A DNA stretch of 64,000 bases from Lottia gigantea (lineage: Eukaryota > Mollusca > Gastropoda > Lottiidae), in NCBI RefSeq assembly GCF_000327385.1, contig NW_008710950.1, positions 4,422,683 through 4,486,682 on the forward strand, read 5' to 3'. Below the pieces are notes generated by a model. It saw only the letters and a list, made by a program, of their open reading frames with translations, was not told where the DNA came from and did no database searches. Each line of letters begins with the position of its first letter. Position 1 is the first letter of the stretch. Both the position numbers and the translations under genes were made by a program. Positions 61,781 through 64,000 of this stretch are shown here, one piece after another.

Positions 61781-63823
61781 TACTTATATCTGCATTGTAC
61801 CTCAATTAGCTTTATCAGCTTATGACATGCTGCACACAATCGCTTTCTTGGCTTGGTATGTGTTGGTTTTCTCCTTGTGGGAACCTGACAGACATGTCAG
61901 TCTTATAACATAGATGTCAATAGACAACAGTGGTCTTAATCTGGATCCTTATGTGATATACCATAATTCATTCATTTTGTGAAAAAAAGCCCGTTATATA
62001 ATGATAGATCTACCTCCTAATAGAAATTAGTGTTGTTGAATAAAATTGATGCAGATGTTGTACATCATAGCACTTTACATCAAAGGAATATCAGAGCTTT
62101 TATAATAATGTTAGGTCATTAAGAGTTTGAGGTTAGTCTTTGTGTGTCATTAGCAGGATATTGACAGGTTATTGTTTGACCTTTCGAGCTCAAAGATGAA
62201 AGTCTCTTTTAATGTTGTTATGTGTAAATGCCAGTTACCAATTCTTAAGTACAGATTAGCCTTCTTAATTGTGATGCCCATATCCTTCTAGTTACTGAGC
62301 ATATGTATGTCCAGTGTGTAGTCTTATTTCATGCTTACTCTCATTGTAAGTCTTAAATTATGATGGTGGAAAAAACGTCTTTAACATGTCATATGCATTT
62401 GCACAACTATGTGTTCATCAACAATTGCCAATAAGGTTTTATTTTTAAGATATATGCTGTAGATATTGATTTATGCTGATTTTGAATCACTATAGTGACT
62501 TGATTGAGAAGAAAATCAATGTTTAATTTACAGGACCACTTTGTTTCCTCCTTAAATTTTGAATGAACAGAACAATTGTATGTGCCTGAATTCTAGTTAT
62601 TCTTCCATCAACAACAATTTTTTTACCCCCTCTTTGGTGTTATTAAGTGACCGTTAAAACAGTAGATATAAATAAGTGTTAGTTTGGTATTATATAAGTG
62701 TGATATTTAACTATAAATGCTCTCACTATGTGTTGATTGTATTTGTTCATGTACATTATGCATGATACAAGCATTTATATTCGAATATACTGTATAATTT
62801 ATTCTTCATATGTTATATATGTATGATATAGTTAGAGTAATGGCTTACAAATATATTCAGTTTAAAGAAGTAGTCTGTGCAAAATAGTCAGTAGGTCACA
62901 TAGGAAATCAGATAACCATTAGTTCATTGTCCCAAATGTTGCTGTACATTTTAAAGCCCACTTTGTAGAACAAAATGCAATTGAAAACACTAAATAATTG
63001 TTAACCTGAGAGCTTAACTGTCACAAAATTTTGTGAAGTCATGTCCTTTTCTCCTCTTGAAGAATAAATACAATATTGCTATCTAGAGAGGAGGTGAAAA
63101 TCAGAGGCTTATAAGACTTAAAACGTTTAAATCATCAAATGTGAAAAGAAATTAATTTGAATTTTATTACATGTTATGTATGTTGTGTGATTTATATTGA
63201 ATATAAGAAATGAAGTGTAGTTTCAATGAATGATGTAGTAAATGGTAAATGTCACGCTTGACTATTATTAACTGATTGAGGGGTTTGATGTAATTGTAAA
63301 CTCTTATCATACTTCACCATTACCCCAATCTACCTATTCAAGAATATAAGGAGATTTATCTATATGTATTGAAGAAGGTATTCGATAGATTTGTTCATGT
63401 GTAAAATGTAATATGTATAGGTGTATATCAATATATGTTTATATGATTATTTTCTATGTTCAATATATTGTTGGTGGATATAATAAATACAAGCCCAGTT
63501 CATTATTGCTTGTTATCTGATTTTTACTTCCCTTGATGGTTAAGGTGTAAAAATATTTATTTGTAGTTGAAGGGGAGGAGTTTAAGACTTGAAGAATCTA
63601 CAAACTTGACTACTGAATGATTTGTTTAATAAATAATTACAGCTGGATTAGATATTATAGAGATTTTAAACCTTATTATCATCTGGCAAGAACATTAGGT
63701 ATTTTTAAAAGTATATGACACTCATTTAGAAATAGAAATATTTAAACTTTCTGTATACTGTGTCATTAGTAACTCCCGTATGTATTTCATTCTATTTTTT
63801 GCTGTTAAAGATTTTCAGCTCAA
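61781..63823. other. AT-rich noncoding stretch
   Basis: No gene or repeat was recognised. Confidence 0.5.
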
Positions 63824-64000
63824 CAAAGAGGGACTCAATAGACTGATATGATAGTAGTTTTGCTTCCCAAAAGGCTGACATAATGGTAGTCTCAGGGTTT
63901 CTTCGAGGGCTAATGGTAGTCTCGGGGGATTCCAGAAGGCTATCTGAGCAAAGAGTGACATGATGATTGTCTCAGGGATTTCCATGAGGGCTATCTCAGC
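63824..64000. repeat. irregular minisatellite starting at the right edge
   Basis: Units contain GACATRATGRTAGTCTCAGGG, then a word like TTTCCAYGAGGGCTATCTGA and AGCAAAGAGT. Unit starts are recognisable near 63,840, 63,879, 63,911 and 63,957, so lengths vary from about 32 to 46 bp through loss of the AGCAAAGAGT part. The array leaves the window at the right edge, so its size is unknown. It is GC-richer than its flank. Confidence 0.7.

Noticed and set aside
61511-61913. 104- and 64-codon plus-strand frames
   Set aside because: They overlap an inverted TGGGCGTATA-family element and its flank, and share no domain with known proteins.

Overview
The window is AT-rich (roughly two thirds A+T by eye), intron- or intergenic-like eukaryotic DNA. 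It carries dispersed repeats, minisatellites, one satellite array and fold-back DNA elements. No complete protein-coding gene is visible. The mixture of tandem-core elements ending in a small hairpin, GACG-rich tracts, MADF-type sequence and long stretches with no open frame fits an invertebrate genome. A mollusc or other lophotrochozoan is my best guess, but this is inference from repeat style and is not proved by any diagnostic gene. I saw no bacterial operons, rRNA, tRNA, CRISPR array or recognisable retrovirus-like element.

Left part (1-24 kb). A 109-bp satellite runs in from the left edge (1-1049), each unit carrying a GCGCATGCGC-type palindrome. It is followed by a repeat-derived block (1050-2345) with six AGGTCA half-sites and a terminal-looking hairpin. 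From 2.3 to 12.5 kb the DNA is plain AT-rich sequence with degenerate repeat copies, a nested hairpin (4.85-4.93 kb), one splice-bounded 43-nt candidate exon (6.27 kb) and a four-unit tandem element (10.1-10.8 kb). At 12,585-13,801 lies a 1.2-kb fold-back element with arms of about 0.5-0.6 kb and an apparent 6-bp target duplication. Minisatellites follow at 18.6-19.4 kb and 23.3-23.5 kb.

Middle part (24-48 kb). At 24.4-24.9 kb an inverted-repeat element sits next to a broken MADF-like DNA-binding domain. Several members of a family ending in TGGGCGTATA recur (25.7, 30.2, 35.6 and 37.2 kb; also 10.8 and, inverted, 61.5 kb). A second family beginning near TTCCCGGCAC recurs at 25.4, 42.3 and 51.3 kb. 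A 1.2-kb triplet-rich minisatellite (30.55-31.74 kb) creates long but meaningless open frames on both strands. From about 43.3 to 48.9 kb the DNA becomes visibly richer in CpG.

Right part (48-64 kb). A promoter-like segment (E-box, two CCAAT boxes, TATA-like box, nuclear-receptor direct repeat) precedes a probable untranslated first exon ending in a strong donor at 48,862. A probable second untranslated exon lies at 53,971-54,053. This suggests the 5' end of a plus-strand gene whose coding part is mostly or wholly beyond the window. The rest is intron-like, with a reverse-oriented repeat at 61.5 kb and a tandem array starting at the right edge.

Nearly all of the longer open frames in the window look like chance or repeat-derived frames. 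Exon calls here rest only on splice signals and short open frames, so they carry low confidence.
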